A stretch of 64,000 nucleotides of DNA, from assembly GCA_037127315.1 (NCBI GenBank), contig JBBBDQ010001287.1, positions 2,542,501 to 2,606,500 of the forward strand, read 5' to 3'. Each line of letters opens with the position of its first letter. The stretch's first letter is position 1. The DNA is from Ascarosepion bandense (Eukaryota; Mollusca; Cephalopoda; Sepiida; Sepiidae). Below the pieces are notes generated by a model. That model ran no database searches. It was given only the letters and a program-made list of their open reading frames with translations, and was not told the origin of the DNA. Below, in pieces: positions 55,009 through 64,000 of the stretch. A program made the translations under genes and the position numbers.

Positions 55009-55297
55009 CTGAGTGTGTGTGTATCCGTTACCTAAAGACTCCGAAACGGCTGAACCGATTTTCTTGAAAATTTACACAGTTGTACTATAAGGGTCTGCGA
55101 GTGTTCTTAGCTAGGTTTTGTGTCGAGGAACTCCCGATAAATATCGAAGATCGATAATCGAAAAAAATCGGGTTATAGAAGGAGTGGTCCGATTTTAATC
55201 AAATTTGACTCATAGACAGAGACATAAGAAACTATATTCAAAAGTTTCAAGGTTGCAGTTCTTACAATAGTGCAGAAAATCGATAATATATATCTAT

Positions 55298-55338
<41 letters not shown>

Positions 55339-55716
55339 AGGCAAGATCTTTGTGTGTGTGTCTGTTAATCTGCCTGTATGTCTGTATTATTTTCAGCTCT
55401 TTTATTTTAGTTTTTGCTTCGGGTCTAGCTCTAAGTAGGTATAATTGTAGTTCTTAGTCTCAGCCATGATACCATTTACTCAGATGACTTATTTAGCCTT
55501 CAAAATTCAGTTTACGACGAAAAAACTTATTATATCGATACCAGGAAATCAAAATTTGACTTACATCCATTCATTTTTCTTTCGGTCTACGGTTTTGCTT
55601 CAACTGGAATCAACTATTGCTTTGTAGTCTTTCCTGCCAACGTCCAAAGAGTCTGCGCTCTAGGATTAATTTTAAAGCTTTCATTAAACCCGAGCAACGC
55701 CGGGCTATACTGCTAG
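54938..55716 (+). mobile_element. Hel-1 Helitron-like element, reference copy
   Basis: 779 bases from TCTATCTAAATATAAACTTA (preceded by A) to GCTATACTGCTAG (followed by T). The hairpin CCCGAGCAACGCCGGG lies 8 bases before CTAG. Start TC, end CTAG, A/T target and no target duplication match Helitron rules. Internal (TG)n, (CT)n and (TA)n. No coding capacity. Confidence 0.75.
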
Positions 55717-55773
55717 TACATACATATGCAACGAATCTAATAATTTGCGTGCAACATAATATCATTAATAAAG

Positions 55774-56250
55774 TTGATTGGTTGTTTTGTTTTTCGGCTG
55801 GTTATTTATTGCCAACTAAATTTTATTGTTATTTATTGCTGGTAATACTTTTTTCTTTCAACAATTTGTTGTTGTTTTTATATAAGTTTTGAGTCGAGTA
55901 ATAATTTTTCTTTTCGCTTATCAAGATTCATTGGGATTTGTTTTTAGGGGCAGGGACCCCAAGCCCCACCATATTATTTAACCCATAACTGAAGGAATGG
56001 GACGGATTAATACTTTTCTTTTTCCCAAGGGTACCAGTGCTTAAATGAATGCAGGGTATTTGAACTCGGCTCACCGATTTCTCTTTCCGAGGCGATATCC
56101 ACAGCATCATAACGCACATCCGTCACTAAACGCTTACAGCACCTGGTATGCCCAAGCGGTCACCCATCTAAGTACTGACCAGGCTCAACGTTGCTTAACT
56201 TCGGTGATCGATCAAAGACCGGTGTATTCAACGTGATATGGCCTTAAGCC
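55774..56250 (-). mobile_element. 5S-SINE, copy 2
   Basis: Same architecture as the 22.3-kb copy: 5S-like head (56248-56132), tRNA-like part, SINE-1 body to GGGTTAAATAATATGG, and a tail ending AAAACAAAACAACCAATCAA. Flanked by TCATTAATAAAG (55762-55773) and TCATTCATAAAG (56251-56262), a 12-base target duplication with one mismatch. The A box is mutated (TGATGCTGTGG) and part of the B-box region is deleted, while the 5S head is the better-preserved promoter. Confidence 0.85.
56132..56248 (-). pseudogene. 5S rRNA-like head of 5S-SINE copy 2
   Basis: Minus strand: AAGGCCATATCACGTTGAAT, ACACCGG, GATCACCGAAGTTAAGCAAC, GAGCCTGGTCAGTACTTAGA, TGGGTGACCGCTTGGGCATA, CAGGTGCTGTAAGC. At 117 bases it is close to the full 5S length of about 120. 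Confidence 0.9.
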
Positions 56251-56516
56251 TCATTCATAAAGAACGTAACTATAGGGAAAAAAAATAAATATCCACTTGA
56301 CGGACTTTGTAAAACAGAAAGAAATATTTACAAATCAGAAGTACTTGATACAGATGGGAAAAAAATCATATTTAGGGGTCGACACAAGTTATTTAAAACA
56401 TATATATATATATATTAATTAAACACAAAACTGTTTTCAAGCTGGAAAACATTAAATATTATACCAAGCTAGGTAACCACCTCTGAAAATTGAAATAAAA
56501 ACATATCGAAAAGACC

Positions 56517-56551
<35 letters not shown>

Positions 56552-56561
56552 CGTGGAGTAT
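56251..56561. other. unassigned AT-rich with (TA)n
   Basis: TA runs at 56401-56414 and 56521-56550. Nothing else recognised. Confidence 0.5.
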
Positions 56562-57360
56562 AATTCTTCTTCTTTTATGGACCTGTCCTTTCAAGACGTA
56601 GGCGATCATGGCTTACCACGTCTCTCTATCCCTGGTGGCTCTTAGCACGCTTTCTCCTGTTGAACCATGCAACACTCGTTCCGTCATCCACCTACCCAGG
56701 CCCTTCAAATATGTTATCCGCTGCTTTCCTTTGCCTCTTTTTCCCTGTATCTGGCCTGTTAGTAACAGGTTCTCCAAGACCACCTTCTTCATTGCATGTC
56801 CCAGGAACTTTAGCTGTCTCTTCCTGATGCTCAGTATTAATTTCCTTTTTGTCTCAATCCTTTCCAAAACCACGTCATTGCTCACATTCTCGGTCCATGA
56901 TATCCGCAGCATCCTTCTGTTTAACCACATTTCAACTGCTTCAAGTTTTCCTTCATCTTCGAAGATATTGTCCAACATTCACTGCCACATTGAAGAACCG
57001 ACATCACATAGCAATCCAGTACTCTCCTCTTTGTTTCTAGTGAAATTTTCCTGTTTCTTAATACTTTACTCAACTTCTGGAATGCTACTTTCGCCATGCA
57101 AATTCGCATTCGTATCTCAGTGTTGCATTTTATGTCTTCTGTTAAAACCCTCACTAGGTATTTAAATTTCTCTACCTGCTTGATTTTAGTGTCCCTCACC
57201 TGTAATTGACATTTTGGGTTGCCCTTTTTGCAGATGAACATGTTTTCTTGCATTTTATTTGTAATCCTTTTTTGTCAATCTCTTCAGCTACCTTCTGTAG
57301 GAGGTCTTGTAGTTACTTTCTGTGTCTGCTATCAGCACTGTATCATCTAAAAAAGCCAAA
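56562..57360 (-). mobile_element. LINE-B, longest C-terminal copy
   Basis: Minus strand in two overlapping frames with one frameshift: GNPKCQLQVRDTKIKQVEKF, RICMAKVAFQKLSKVLRNRK, LDCYVMSVLQCGSECWTISS, then MWLNRRMLRISWTENVSNDV, LKFLGHAMKKVVLENLLLTG, GKRGKGKQRITYLKGLGRWM. Ends with a short (GAA) tail at 56562. The RT domain is missing by 5' truncation. Confidence 0.85.
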
Positions 57361-57479
57361 CTTTACAACAGTTTTGATGTATGCAGATTGTGCCAGGTAG
57401 AAAAGTTGACTATAATATTGTTTCCAAAACAAAACAATTAATAAATGAAAGATAAAAAATAATGTTCCGATGTAATCAC

Positions 57480-58313
57480 ACATGACAAAGCGAGTCTCCC
57501 TGAGAGCAATATACTGCGCCTCCTTGGCCTCACCCTATCTTCCGATCTCAAGTGGAATCATTACATTGAGTCAATAGTGAAATCTACAGATAGAAAGTTT
57601 GGGTCACTGCGCCGAGCAAAGAGTTTTTTTTTCCGCCTGAAGCCATCTTCCACATATACAAATCAACCATCCGTCCGTGCATAGAATACAGCTGTTATAT
57701 ATGGTCAGCCGCCCCTGCTGTTCATCTCAGAGTTCTCGACAGGCTCCAAAGGAAAATCTGTAATGTGATAGGCCCCGACTTGGCGAATCGACTCCAGCCA
57801 TTTTCTCACCGGCGGGATGTGGCTTTCCACTGTCTATTCTACAAATATTTTCATGGCTTCTACTCCAACGAACTTAATTCACTGGTGCCCCCGCCACAAG
57901 AATTTCAGCCTGGCAACACGGTCCCACCCATTTACAGTTAGATCAACGAAATGTAGCCGACTCTTCTAATCCACCAGCTTCTTTTCTCGCACTTCCCTCC
58001 TGTGGAACTTCCTTCCATGTACTTGCTTTCCTGACGACCACAACCTCCAAGAATTTAAATGCAATGTCAATTCCTATCTCTTATCCACTTGACGCAGTCC
58101 TTCATACATCACCCCGTATATCTTGTTCTTTTCCTTTCTCTCTACTCTCGCAACTGTCATCACACCTGTGTTTCCATACTTCTCTTGCCCTTTCTCTGAC
58201 ACCCTCTGTAACTGGTTCGTCTTTCTCTTCACTCTCTTCCTTTCTAAATTTTTATTTTCATGTGGCCCCCTGCGCACCAGTGGCGGTATCGCCTTCCTTG
58301 GGGTAAAATTAAA
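57480..58313 (+). mobile_element. LINE-A, 5'-truncated
   Basis: From the RT thumb (ESNILRLLGLTLSSDLKWNH-type frame) through PCIEYSCYIWSAAPAVHLRV and HRRDVAFHCLFYKYFHGF to the UTR and 3' end CACCAGTGGCGGTATCGCCT. Several frameshifts. Ends with AAATTAAAAT instead of long poly(A). Confidence 0.8.
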
Positions 58314-58369
58314 ATATATATATAAACCTGGATGGAAGAGTTTAAAATCCTTAAGTAATTCCTCACTAA

Positions 58370-58610
58370 TTTCCAGCTATCTCTTTTCCAATCTTCTCAC
58401 TTTGTTTTTTGTTTTTTTTTCAATTGGAGTAGATAGATCTATCTATCGCCCGGTTCACACTCCACCCACTTCTATTGAACAGGTTAAGAGGCTCATCCCT
58501 TGTTCCCTGTTTAGGACGTGGTTTCCGGCTTTCTCTTTTCCAATCTTCTCACTTTGTTTTATTTTTCAATTGGAGTAGATAGATCTATCTATCGCCTGGT
58601 TCACACTCCA
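58370..58610 (+). repeat. LINE-A UTR minisatellite, two units
   Basis: Two units of the 7.5-kb repeat (CGCCCGGTTCACACTCCACC) in which AGTAGATAGACTAAACTATC became AGTAGATAGATCTATCTATC. The second unit is cut at TTCACACTCC. Confidence 0.8.
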
Positions 58611-58816
58611 AAAAATCTGTTTGTACGTTGGAAAAACGTTAGAAATTCAGTAATAAAACCAAAAGATTGAAACATAGGTTGCGAAAATAAACCGTTTCCA
58701 AATGAAAAATATACGAATGTTCAATTAATGTATGTGTTAAGCATGAGCTAATACAACTGTGTACTGGTCTAATTGAATTATGACCAAAAACTGATTAACA
58801 ATAATTATAATATATA

Positions 58817-59000
58817 AATCCGCAGACAGATCTGTTTTGCTGTATCACAGCTTATCTGTACGTTTAGACATCCGTTTGCTTTTACCCAGGATTGAAACAC
58901 GACCGAATTGACGTCAGTCGGAGATTCTACATGTTAGCTATGGGCACTCGGTAGAATGCATCCAACTTTTAGCGACTGATATACCATGTAGATATACGAC
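58817..59000 (-). mobile_element. SINE-2 copy
   Basis: Minus strand A box region ATAGCTAACATGTAGAATC (mutated), B-box region GTGTTTCAATCCTGGG, then GATAAGCTGTGATAC and CAGATCTGTCTGCGGAT. Confidence 0.65.
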
Positions 59001-59310
59001 AGTAGTTAGAGTGTTCTAATTTATTACTATATAAAATGACAAAAGCAAGAATACTCCACTTCGTTTTCTGATCGAATTAAACAAGACAAATATAAAGATT
59101 CTATTCAGGAAACAATTATGCATTAACAAAAAAAAAATGTAAGACTTTCCAAATGTTTTTATGAAGGTATCTTAAATTTAAAAATGTTGGAAAATTAACA
59201 GCATTTTAAAAAGTTTACCAAAAATTTTATTTGTTTAAATTAATAATAAAAGAAATATATGAGTATTTGGAGAGATGAAAAAATAAGCGTAAATTTTAAA
59301 TTTTACGGTA
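59001..59310. other. unassigned AT-rich sequence
   Basis: No repeat or coding signal recognised. Confidence 0.5.
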
Positions 59311-59326
59311 TATATATATATATATA

Positions 59327-59387
<61 letters not shown>

Positions 59388-59502
59388 TAAAAGCAGATTG
59401 AAAACAGCACTGAGCAGTGTGGACATCATAGTGATGCCTTCACGAAACTTCGCAGTTGGCATGTCTCTGCTTCGTTATTTGATAAACTTCTCTGCATTAA
59501 AC

Positions 59503-59551
<49 letters not shown>

Positions 59552-59715
59552 ATGTATACATATGTATATATATTATGTATACATATGTATATTATGTATA
59601 CATATGTATATATATTTGTATACATATATATTATGTATACATATGTATATTATGTATACATATATATATTATGTATACATATGTATATATATTATGTATA
59701 CATATGTATATATTT
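59311..59715. repeat. (TA)n, (TG)n, (TA)n and a TATGTATACA repeat
   Basis: TA run, TG run to 59385, 120 bases unique, TA run 59506-59547, then about nine TATTATGTATACATATGTAT units to 59715. Confidence 0.9.
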
Positions 59716-59838
59716 GCTCTGTAATATTTTAATACATGGAGCTCTCTTCCTGTATCATTTTTTAATATTAAAATAAAATTTTTAATATTAATTAGGATCG
59801 GGTTTTTGGAATTTACATTCCTGCTTTTTTTCCTTTTT

Positions 59839-59841
<3 letters not shown>

Positions 59842-59894
<53 letters not shown>
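59842..59894. repeat. (TA)n microsatellite
   Basis: TA run bordering the Tc1-like element. Confidence 0.95.
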
Positions 59895-59898
<4 letters not shown>

Positions 59899-60479
59899 TA
59901 CTGTGTAAAAGTATTAGGGTAAGAACTATTTTATCTTTTATGAGGCATATTGACAGAAAATAGACAATTTAATTAAAGTAATTTTATTTGATTTACTCAA
60001 CAAATGCTTTAACAAGATAAAAATACTTGTTACAAAATAAATTTAATATTTAGTATAATAACCTTTTGATCCCAGCCTTCATTCTGTCAGGCATTGATAT
60101 CACAAGATTCTTCAATATATCTAATGGTATCTCCTGCCAAGCAGCTTGTATTTGTTCCTAAAGTTTTTCTTGCGAAGTAATATTAGATTTATAAATTTTT
60201 TATCGAAAATATCCCATAGATATTTAGTAGGATTGAAATCAGGGCTATGTGAGGGTTAATTCAAATTGCGAAGATTCCTTCCTCTTCTTTTATAGTTAAA
60301 TAATTTTTACAAAGGTTTAGTGAATTTCAGTGAGGTTTGTAGGAAAATCACTCTTGTCCTAATACTTTTGCGCACTACCGGTAGTGTGCAAAAGTGTTAG
60401 GACAGGGGTGATTTCAAATTTTATTTTGATGCCTCATAAAAAATAAAATTGTTCTTGTCCTAATACTTTTGCACACTAC

Positions 60480-60486
<7 letters not shown>
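59895..60486. mobile_element. Tc1-like element with nested inverted ends
   Basis: Outer inverted repeats of about 55 bases: left TACAGTACTGTGTAAAAGTA and right (reverse complemented) TACAGTAGTGTGCAAAAGTA, continuing to TTTTATGAGGCAT in both. An internal pair meets at CGCACTACCGGTAGTGTGCA (60372-60391), so an inner right end and left end are fused, leaving a 105-base mini-element at 60382-60486. Insertion next to (TA)n fits the TA target of this superfamily. Confidence 0.75.
60050..60270 (-). pseudogene. Tc1-like transposase C-terminal fragment
   Basis: Minus strand: LRNLN, stop, PSHSPDFNPTKYLWDIFDKK, then IPLDILKNLVI-type sequence and CLTE-RLGSKGYYTKY. The family motif is NWPSQSPDLNPIENLWDxxD; here the W is a stop and the third catalytic residue (E of NPIE) is K. 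Non-functional. Confidence 0.75.
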
Positions 60487-60544
<58 letters not shown>

Positions 60545-61107
60545 ATGCATGTTTCATTAAATAATATAGATATATAATTTTTGTCTATTTATTTTGTATA
60601 AATTCTTTTCATGTCGTCTGATAAACTTAATAACTTTATCGTTGAAAGAACAGAGAAAATCACAATATTTATACATATTTTTTAATCCTATCTAAGCTTT
60701 CAGCGTACATAAACCATTATCAAACATGACTATTGTATTACAGAAATTTTAGAAATTCACGGTCAAGCAAAGGACTGTCTCTTTTTGTTTACATGGAAGA
60801 TTTCCAAGCAACGACAAACACCTGCATACAAGACGCTGGAAGCAAAAATAGTACCACAGTTCATGACGTCACGCATGACCACGCGAGAGTGAAAACGAGA
60901 AATTATAGGCATTTAAAAATATTTATGGAGATGTATCAATATTGTGATTTTCTTTCTTTTTTCAACGAGAATTTTATTAAGCTTATCAGACTTTACACAA
61001 AATAAATAGATAAATTTTATCTATATTATTTAATGGAACAAGCACCAATGAAAAAATGCTGCCTAAATACACACAATATATTTATAGTCATACGCTATAT
61101 ATATATA
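60487..61107. other. (TA)n then unassigned sequence
   Basis: TA run to 60542. Frame 60733-61005 (90 codons) has no known domain. Contains CATGACGTCACGCATGAC, which I read as chance. Confidence 0.4.
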
Positions 61108-61370
61108 CTATAGTCATCCACAGACAGATCTGTTTCGCTATATTACAGCTCATCAGTACGGCTTAGACTCCGTTCGCTTCCTAACCCAGAATTGAAACCC
61201 AACCGCATCGGTGTCAGTCGGCGATTCTACCCCTAGGACACGAGCGTCCGGCAGAAGAAGGCAGGCCTTTTTAGCGCGTATAAACACGCCCAAATGCTAG
61301 AGTGCTCCAATTCATTATCGAATGAGCGATGCGTATATGCCGGGGTAGCTACTGTTTACAACAAGAAACA
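61108..61370 (-). mobile_element. SINE-2 copy
   Basis: Minus strand: GTGTCCTAGGGGTAGAATCG (A box), GTTGGGTTTCAATTCTGGG (B box region), GATGAGCTGTAATATAGCGA, CAGATCTGTCTGTGGATGAC. The most complete SINE-2 here. Confidence 0.7.
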
Positions 61371-61389
61371 TCTTAATCAGTTAGTATAA

Positions 61390-61439
61390 CAAAAATCTTC
61401 ACTCCATCGAGGGACCCCCAACGGAAACTACTAGCTACT

Positions 61440-61490
<51 letters not shown>

Positions 61491-61632
61491 GTAGCCAGTA
61501 GTTTCACTCCATCGAGGGACCCCCAACGGAAACTACTGGCTACTGAACATATATATATATATATATATATATATCCGGTAGTCAGTAGTTCCACTCCATC
61601 GAGGGACCCCCAACGAAACTACTGACTACTAG
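61390..61632. repeat. three tandem hairpin units separated by (TA)n
   Basis: Unit 2 stem GTAGCCAGTAGTTTC pairs perfectly with GAAACTACTGGCTAC around a loop containing CATCGAGGGACCCCCAACG. Unit 3 stem has GTAGTCAGTAG pairing with CTACTGACTAC, a compensatory change. Unit 1 lacks the left arm. The units are spaced by TA runs of about 45 and 30 bases. Confidence 0.85.
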
Positions 61633-61639
61633 ACATATA

Positions 61640-61755
61640 TATAAAAAAAAGTGAGAAGACTGGAAAAGAGAGAAAACCGGAAACCGCATCCAAACAGGAA
61701 ACAACGGATGAGACTCTTCACCTGTTCAATAGACGTAGATGGAGTGTACCTAGAT
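61640..61755 (-). repeat. single LINE-A UTR minisatellite unit
   Basis: Reverse of the 7.5-kb unit (AAAACCGGAAACCGCATCC, CACCTGTTCAATAGACGTAG), cut at GGAGTGTA. No LINE-A 3' end next to it. Confidence 0.7.
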
Positions 61756-61844
61756 TTAAGTATAGTTATTGAATAATTCTTTACCACAAAATTTGCAACA
61801 ATTTTTAGATAAGTAAAAAATATGAACTGCAAAAGCGTATTACC

Positions 61845-62270
61845 CTATGTACTGCTAATGATAGAAAACACGTGAAAAATAATAATATTTCAATAAAACC
61901 TTAAAAAAATGTAGATTTCTTTCTTTCTAATCCTTTTTACGAATTATTTCTATCGCAAATACAAATAAAGTTATAAATGTTTTAAACTGCACAAGAACTT
62001 TATGGGCACCCTGTCTAAAGTCTATATTCCTGTAAATCACTTGACAAATTTTTTCCTGTGAACTGTAATATCATATAACCCTTGTATTGCTAATGATGGA
62101 GGACATGGGGAAACTTAAATAAAATTTCAATAAAACTTTATAAAATATAGATTTACTTCTTTCTAATCCTTTTTACAAATTATTTCTATCGTAAATACAA
62201 ATAAAATTATTAATTTTTTGAAGTGCTCACGAACTTTATGGACACTCTGTATTTTGTACAGTTGCCTTCA
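61845..62270. repeat. two direct copies of a 180-bp block
   Basis: 61845-62035 and 62075-62255 share TTTCTAATCCTTTTTAC, AATTATTTCTATCG and ACGAACTTTATGG(G/A)CAC-type ends. GAACTTTATGGACACTCTGT resembles mariner-type inverted repeats, so these may be terminal parts of the mariner to the right. Confidence 0.6.
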
Positions 62271-62384
62271 TCTCTAACAGTGTTTGTCGAGATTTACAAA
62301 ATCTACTTCGCAACCAAACGATAAAAGGAATTTAATTTTCTTTGCAGATTGAAAAAAAATCTGAGAGTTTTGGAGATTAACAAA

Positions 62385-62969
62385 GATGGCCGACCAAGAA
62401 GCTTGCTCCAGGATTGATCAGAGGTCAGTTATCAAGTTTTTAGATTCTGAAGGGTGCTAACCAGTTGAAATTCATAGGAGAATGACAACTGTGTATGGTG
62501 CCACATGTTTCAGCCAAAAAATATCTACAATTGGACTAAGTTGTTTAAAGAAGGACAGAGAAATGTTGAGGATAAAGACAGGCCTGGGAGACCTACAGAA
62601 GTGAGGTCTCCTGAGGTGATCGATTCAGTCAATGACCTCATTCAGTCTAACAGAAGGGTGACAGTGGATGACATTGCAAGGACTTTGAGCCAATCTGTTG
62701 AACAAATGCAGAGATCATCAGTCACATGGAGTAGTCCAGGTATTGCTCCTTCAGAATTTCACCTGTTTAGTCCCTTAAAAGCATTTACGAGAGGCACGAA
62801 TTTTGAAAGTGACGATGAAGTCAAAAGTGCTGTGAGCGATTGGCTGAGACATGAGTCTAAAGATTTTTACGCCGAGGGAATACGGAAGCTTGTGCACAGA
62901 AGGGAAAAGTGTGGGACACTGCTGAGAACCTACATTGAAAAAAAAAAAGTAAGCTTCTATCTATATTAG
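62385..62969 (+). pseudogene. mariner transposase with internal deletion
   Basis: N-terminal part: MADQEACSRIDQRSVIKFLD, a stop, then NIYNWTKLFKEGQRNVEDKD and RPGRPTEVRSPEVIDSVNDL (paired HTH region and linker). It jumps at SQSVEQMQRSS to the C-terminal end: SPGIAPSEFHLFSPLKAFTR, DDEVKSAVSDWLRHESKDFY, EGIRKLVHRREKCGTLL. The first two catalytic aspartates are deleted, and the third (D in APSDYHLF) is E. Total about 195 residues against 340-350 in the family. Confidence 0.85.
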
Positions 62970-63490
62970 AAGTCCTTACACTGAAAAAAATTCCCCTTAT
63001 TTATTGAATGACCATCGTAGAGTTTCCTATATATAAATGTTCACCTTATGTATTGAATGACCCTCGTAGAGGTCCTTGCACCGAAAAATACACTTTATTT
63101 ATTGAATGACTCTCGTAGAAGACTTTATACATAAAAATTCACCTTATTTATTGAATGACCCTCGTAGAAGTCCTCATACCGAAAAATGCACCTTATTTAT
63201 TGAATGACCCTCGTAGAAGTCCTCATACCGAAAAATGCACCTTATTTATTGAATGACCCTCGTAGAAGTCCTCATACCGAAAAATTCACCTTATTTATTG
63301 AATGACCCTCGTAGAAGTCCTTATACCGAAAAATGCACCTTATTTATTGAATGACCCTCGTAGAAGTCCTCATACCGAAAAATGCACCTTATTTATTGAA
63401 TGACCCTCGTAGAAGTCCTCATACCGAAAAATTCAACTTATTTATTGAATGACCCTCGTAGAAGTCCTTATACGGAAAAATTCACCTTAT
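62968..63490. repeat. 49-bp minisatellite
   Basis: About 10 units of TAGAAGTCCTCATACCGAAA + AATGCACCTTATTTATTGAA + TGACCCTCG. The left units are the more diverged; the middle ones are nearly identical. It begins right after the mariner stop codon. Confidence 0.95.
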
Positions 63491-64000
63491 TTTTTACAAA
63501 ATTTAACTTTAACAAAACAACAACTTAAACAATCGCCGTCACTAGTAATTATGCCTATACACAAAAAGTAAATATCATTTACTATATATTCAATACTGAA
63601 AGGAGATTAGTGTAGATTTATTCTCTCAAAGCTTATATTTCGTCATTTAATGACTCATAAGCTGTTGATGTGCCACTAAACAAAGGACACATTTAATTTA
63701 TATGTTTGAATTAGTGGAATTAAAAACTGGAGTTCATTGAATATCTGCTATGGAAATAGCTATAGACTTACAACTATGGGAACAGACGATGCAATGGGAA
63801 AAATAAATCATCACCCAAAGGGCCGCGTAAATGATTCGAAGCTATATCAAAATCGCTTAAATAATATTAACAAAAATGCAGACAGATTTTATTTCAAATT
63901 GTTTTCAGCAACCATCTACAATCCTGTAACTTCAACTGTAAGGAATTTTTTTATATTGAAGAGAAAAGGTGGTTGCTTATCAAAAGTGCCTGGGGAAGCC
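63491..64000. other. unassigned AT-rich sequence to window end
   Basis: Unique in this window. No coding or repeat signal recognised. Confidence 0.5.

Noticed and set aside
59332..59776. Cysteine/valine and tyrosine-rich frames
   Set aside because: Translations of (TG)n, (TA)n and the TATGTATACA repeat.
62505..62969. Host gene of the SETMAR type
   Set aside because: No SET-domain exon, internal deletion of the catalytic core, and mariner-like flanks; a dead transposon explains it.
63165..63480. Possible CRISPR array (49-base repeats)
   Set aside because: No spacers; the entire unit is repeated.

Overview
This is a repeat-dominated stretch of a large animal nuclear genome with no host protein-coding gene that I can support. 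It is AT-rich, full of (TA)n, (CA)n, (GAAA)n, (TAGA)n and (GAT)n microsatellites, and built largely from decayed transposable elements. The mix of tRNA-derived SINEs with A and B boxes, several APE-type non-LTR retrotransposons (LINEs), Helitron-like ends, Tc1/mariner, hAT-like and solo-LTR-like remnants suggests a mollusc. A coleoid cephalopod such as an octopus is my best guess, from general resemblance rather than any database match.

I use working names. LINE-A is a CR1/Jockey-like element with RT motif YADD and a conserved 3' end followed by poly(A); about 15 pieces are present. LINE-B is an RTE-like element ending in (GAA)n; eight pieces. LINE-C carries an RNase H domain. LINE-D ends in a C2H2 zinc finger. 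SINE-1 is a tRNA-headed SINE with about 13 copies or fragments. SINE-2 is a second tRNA-headed SINE with four pieces. 5S-SINE is a chimera with a 5S rRNA-like head, then the SINE-1 tRNA-like head, then a tail resembling the LINE-C 3' end. Hel-1 is a Helitron-like family of about 780 bp.

Layout. 0-6.3 kb: Hel-1, then two opposed LINE-A copies that share one SINE-1 insertion (an inverted duplication). 6.4-9 kb: mariner fragment, candidate solo LTR, tail-to-tail LINE-A 3' ends carrying a 157-bp minisatellite. 10-14.6 kb: a 395-bp tandem duplication, then 3 kb of purine-only modular repeat. 15-27 kb: LINE-A, LINE-B and SINE-1 copies, a head-to-head LINE-A palindrome, the first 5S-SINE (22.3-22.8 kb), a hAT-like element, and LINE-C interrupted by LINE-B. 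27-31 kb: Hel-1, GGA, AAG and GAT arrays. 31.6-39.5 kb: LINE-A with SINE-1 inside, Hel-1, and LINE-B interrupted by a LINE-A whose 3' UTR grew into a 1.5-kb minisatellite. 40-41.7 kb: a 47-bp satellite. 42-48 kb: LINE-A, SINEs, (TAGA)n and LINE-D. 48-57 kb: a 23-bp minisatellite, a second Helitron-like element, LINE-B copies, SINE-1 pairs, Hel-1 and the second 5S-SINE. 57-64 kb: LINE-A, SINE-2, a Tc1-like element, covarying hairpin repeats, an internally deleted mariner and a 49-bp minisatellite.

The most interesting system is the 5S-tRNA chimeric SINE. Both copies have target-site duplications that place the 5S-like sequence at the true 5' end, and its tail resembles the 3' end of LINE-C at 24.7 kb, which makes LINE-C a candidate mobilising partner. 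Second is the repeated birth of minisatellites inside the LINE-A 3' UTR. All family names and coordinates come from reading the sequence by eye; boundaries may be off by several bases.
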